This document shows, piece after piece, positions 63,474 through 64,000 of a stretch of DNA of 64,000 bases (its first letter is position 1; every line of letters begins with the position of its first letter). Source of the stretch: Nostoc sp. UHCC 0702 (GTDB lineage Bacteria; Cyanobacteriota; Cyanobacteriia; Cyanobacteriales; Nostocaceae). The notes beneath the pieces were generated by a model. That model was not told the DNA's origin. It did not search any database and saw nothing but the letters and a program-made list of their open reading frames with translations. Location of the stretch: the NCBI GenBank assembly GCA_017164015.1, contig CP071065.1:186001-250000 (forward strand). The letters run 5' to 3'. Position numbers and translations under genes: made by a program.

Positions 63474-64000
63474 ATGACTATGCAAATTAAGCAAATTTCT
63501 GTCAATGGCTTATTTGGAATTTTTGACCATGTGATTCCATTGAACATGGATGAACGAATCACTATCATTCATGGCCCAAATGGTTTTGGTAAAACAGCTA
63601 TATTAAGAATTTTGAATAGTTTTTTAAACTCACGCTATGCAGAAATTAGAACTATTCCGTTTAAAAAGTTTGAAGTTGAATTTGATGATAGTAGTAAAGT
63701 TGAAATAATAAAAAATGCCGACAGTTTAGAAACTTTAAAAAAAAGCCATATTGCTTTAAATTTTTATAAGCCTGGCTCAAATAAAGCTTCTTTCTCTCAA
63801 CAGCCTATAAATCCCTATGATAGAGACTTTCCAATCAGTATTTTGGAAAAAGTAATCCCAGGGCTAGAACAAATATCTGCTCGAAAATGGTTATATGATC
63901 CCACTGGAGAAGCTCTTTCTTTAGAAGAAGTCTTAGAACGGTTTAATCATTTATTGCCGTCAAAATTGAGGGCAAAAGAGGAACCTGAGTGGTTAGAAGA
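63474..64000 (+). CDS. AAA/SMC-like ATPase (3' end outside window)
   Basis: At least 175 residues, ATG at 63474 (a second ATG at 63480). N-terminal ABC/SMC-type half: MQIKQISVNGLFGIFDHVIP, then the P-loop IIHGPNGFGKTAILRILNSF near residues 32-50. No Walker B is reached before the window ends. Such large ATPases often belong to defence modules (OLD-, Wadjet- or retron-type); which one cannot be decided here. Promoter in the 275-base gap upstream; nothing else seen in that gap. Confidence 0.85.
   Translation, partial: MTMQIKQISVNGLFGIFDHVIPLNMDERITIIHGPNGFGKTAILRILNSFLNSRYAEIRTIPFKKFEVEFDDSSKVEIIKNADSLETLKKSHIALNFYKPGSNKASFSQQPINPYDRDFPISILEKVIPGLEQISARKWLYDPTGEALSLEEVLERFNHLLPSKLRAKEEPEWLE

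Overview
The window comes from a cyanobacterium, most likely a filamentous heterocyst-forming one (Nostocales; inference). The octamer GCGATCGC (HIP1) recurs throughout. Intergenic spaces are filled with the short tandem repeats typical of Nostoc relatives (GTTAGGA, AGTCAAA, ATGAGGGAG, CCAATTA classes). The gene set is cyanobacterial: pilB-pilT-pilC, Ycf35, DUF3038/DUF4335, GuaB3, a LabA-like NYN protein and tocopherol cyclase.

Layout. 0-4.5 kb: type IV pilus motor genes pilB (5' end outside the window), pilT and pilC. 4.7-8.8 kb: a conserved unknown, a saccharopine-dehydrogenase-like oxidoreductase, then small cassettes (DUF6888/DUF6887, DUF4926, MazE/MazF). 9.6-10.7 kb: DUF2997, Ycf35 (DUF1257) and a 4Fe-4S ferredoxin, apparently one operon. 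11-17.4 kb (minus): YiaA-like protein, the DUF4335/DUF3038 pair and mutS2, with a repeat-rich gap that carries a small MITE-like element. 17.5-30.5 kb: mostly housekeeping genes (beta-carbonic anhydrase, guaB3, thioredoxin, LOG-family protein, DacB, LptC-like lipoprotein, NYN protein, metG, acyltransferase, hydrolase). 31.2-31.45 kb: a short decayed CRISPR array without cas genes. 31.6-40.2 kb: EcsC-like protein, pepA, then the lipid genes plsX, fabH, fabD, a plsC-type acyltransferase and an AI-2E-type transporter. plsX, fabH and fabD supply acyl-phosphate, start fatty-acid elongation and load malonyl-ACP; the acyltransferase uses acyl chains for phosphatidic acid.

40.2-41.5 kb is a patch of truncated genes. 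It is followed by an anchored sulfonate/nitrate-type binding protein, two CadD-family membrane proteins, a secreted unknown, DUF2288 and a YdcF protein. From 47 kb the window becomes accessory. A 1.26 kb islet sits against tRNA-Arg(CCU), whose 3' end is duplicated at the far side. It carries a divergent pair: a small ribbon-helix-helix-like protein and a 125-residue SAP-like protein. The same pair recurs at 52.1-52.8 kb, again divergent, with an operator-like inverted repeat of the same geometry but different sequence. Between them lie tocopherol cyclase and an IS200/IS605 element (intact tnpB, frameshifted tnpA) abutting a headless WD40 gene.

53-64 kb: two J-domain/TPR proteins (one with seven WD40 repeats), two tandem metallophosphoesterases, a PD-(D/E)XK-like nuclease fused to a ParA-type ATPase, a DUF433/DUF5615 toxin-antitoxin pair, a Ser/Thr kinase with RDD tail plus a second RDD protein, and the start of an AAA/SMC-like ATPase cut by the window end. 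The best candidates for something undescribed are the duplicated divergent pair with its tRNA-bounded islet, and the nuclease-ParA fusion with its neighbours.
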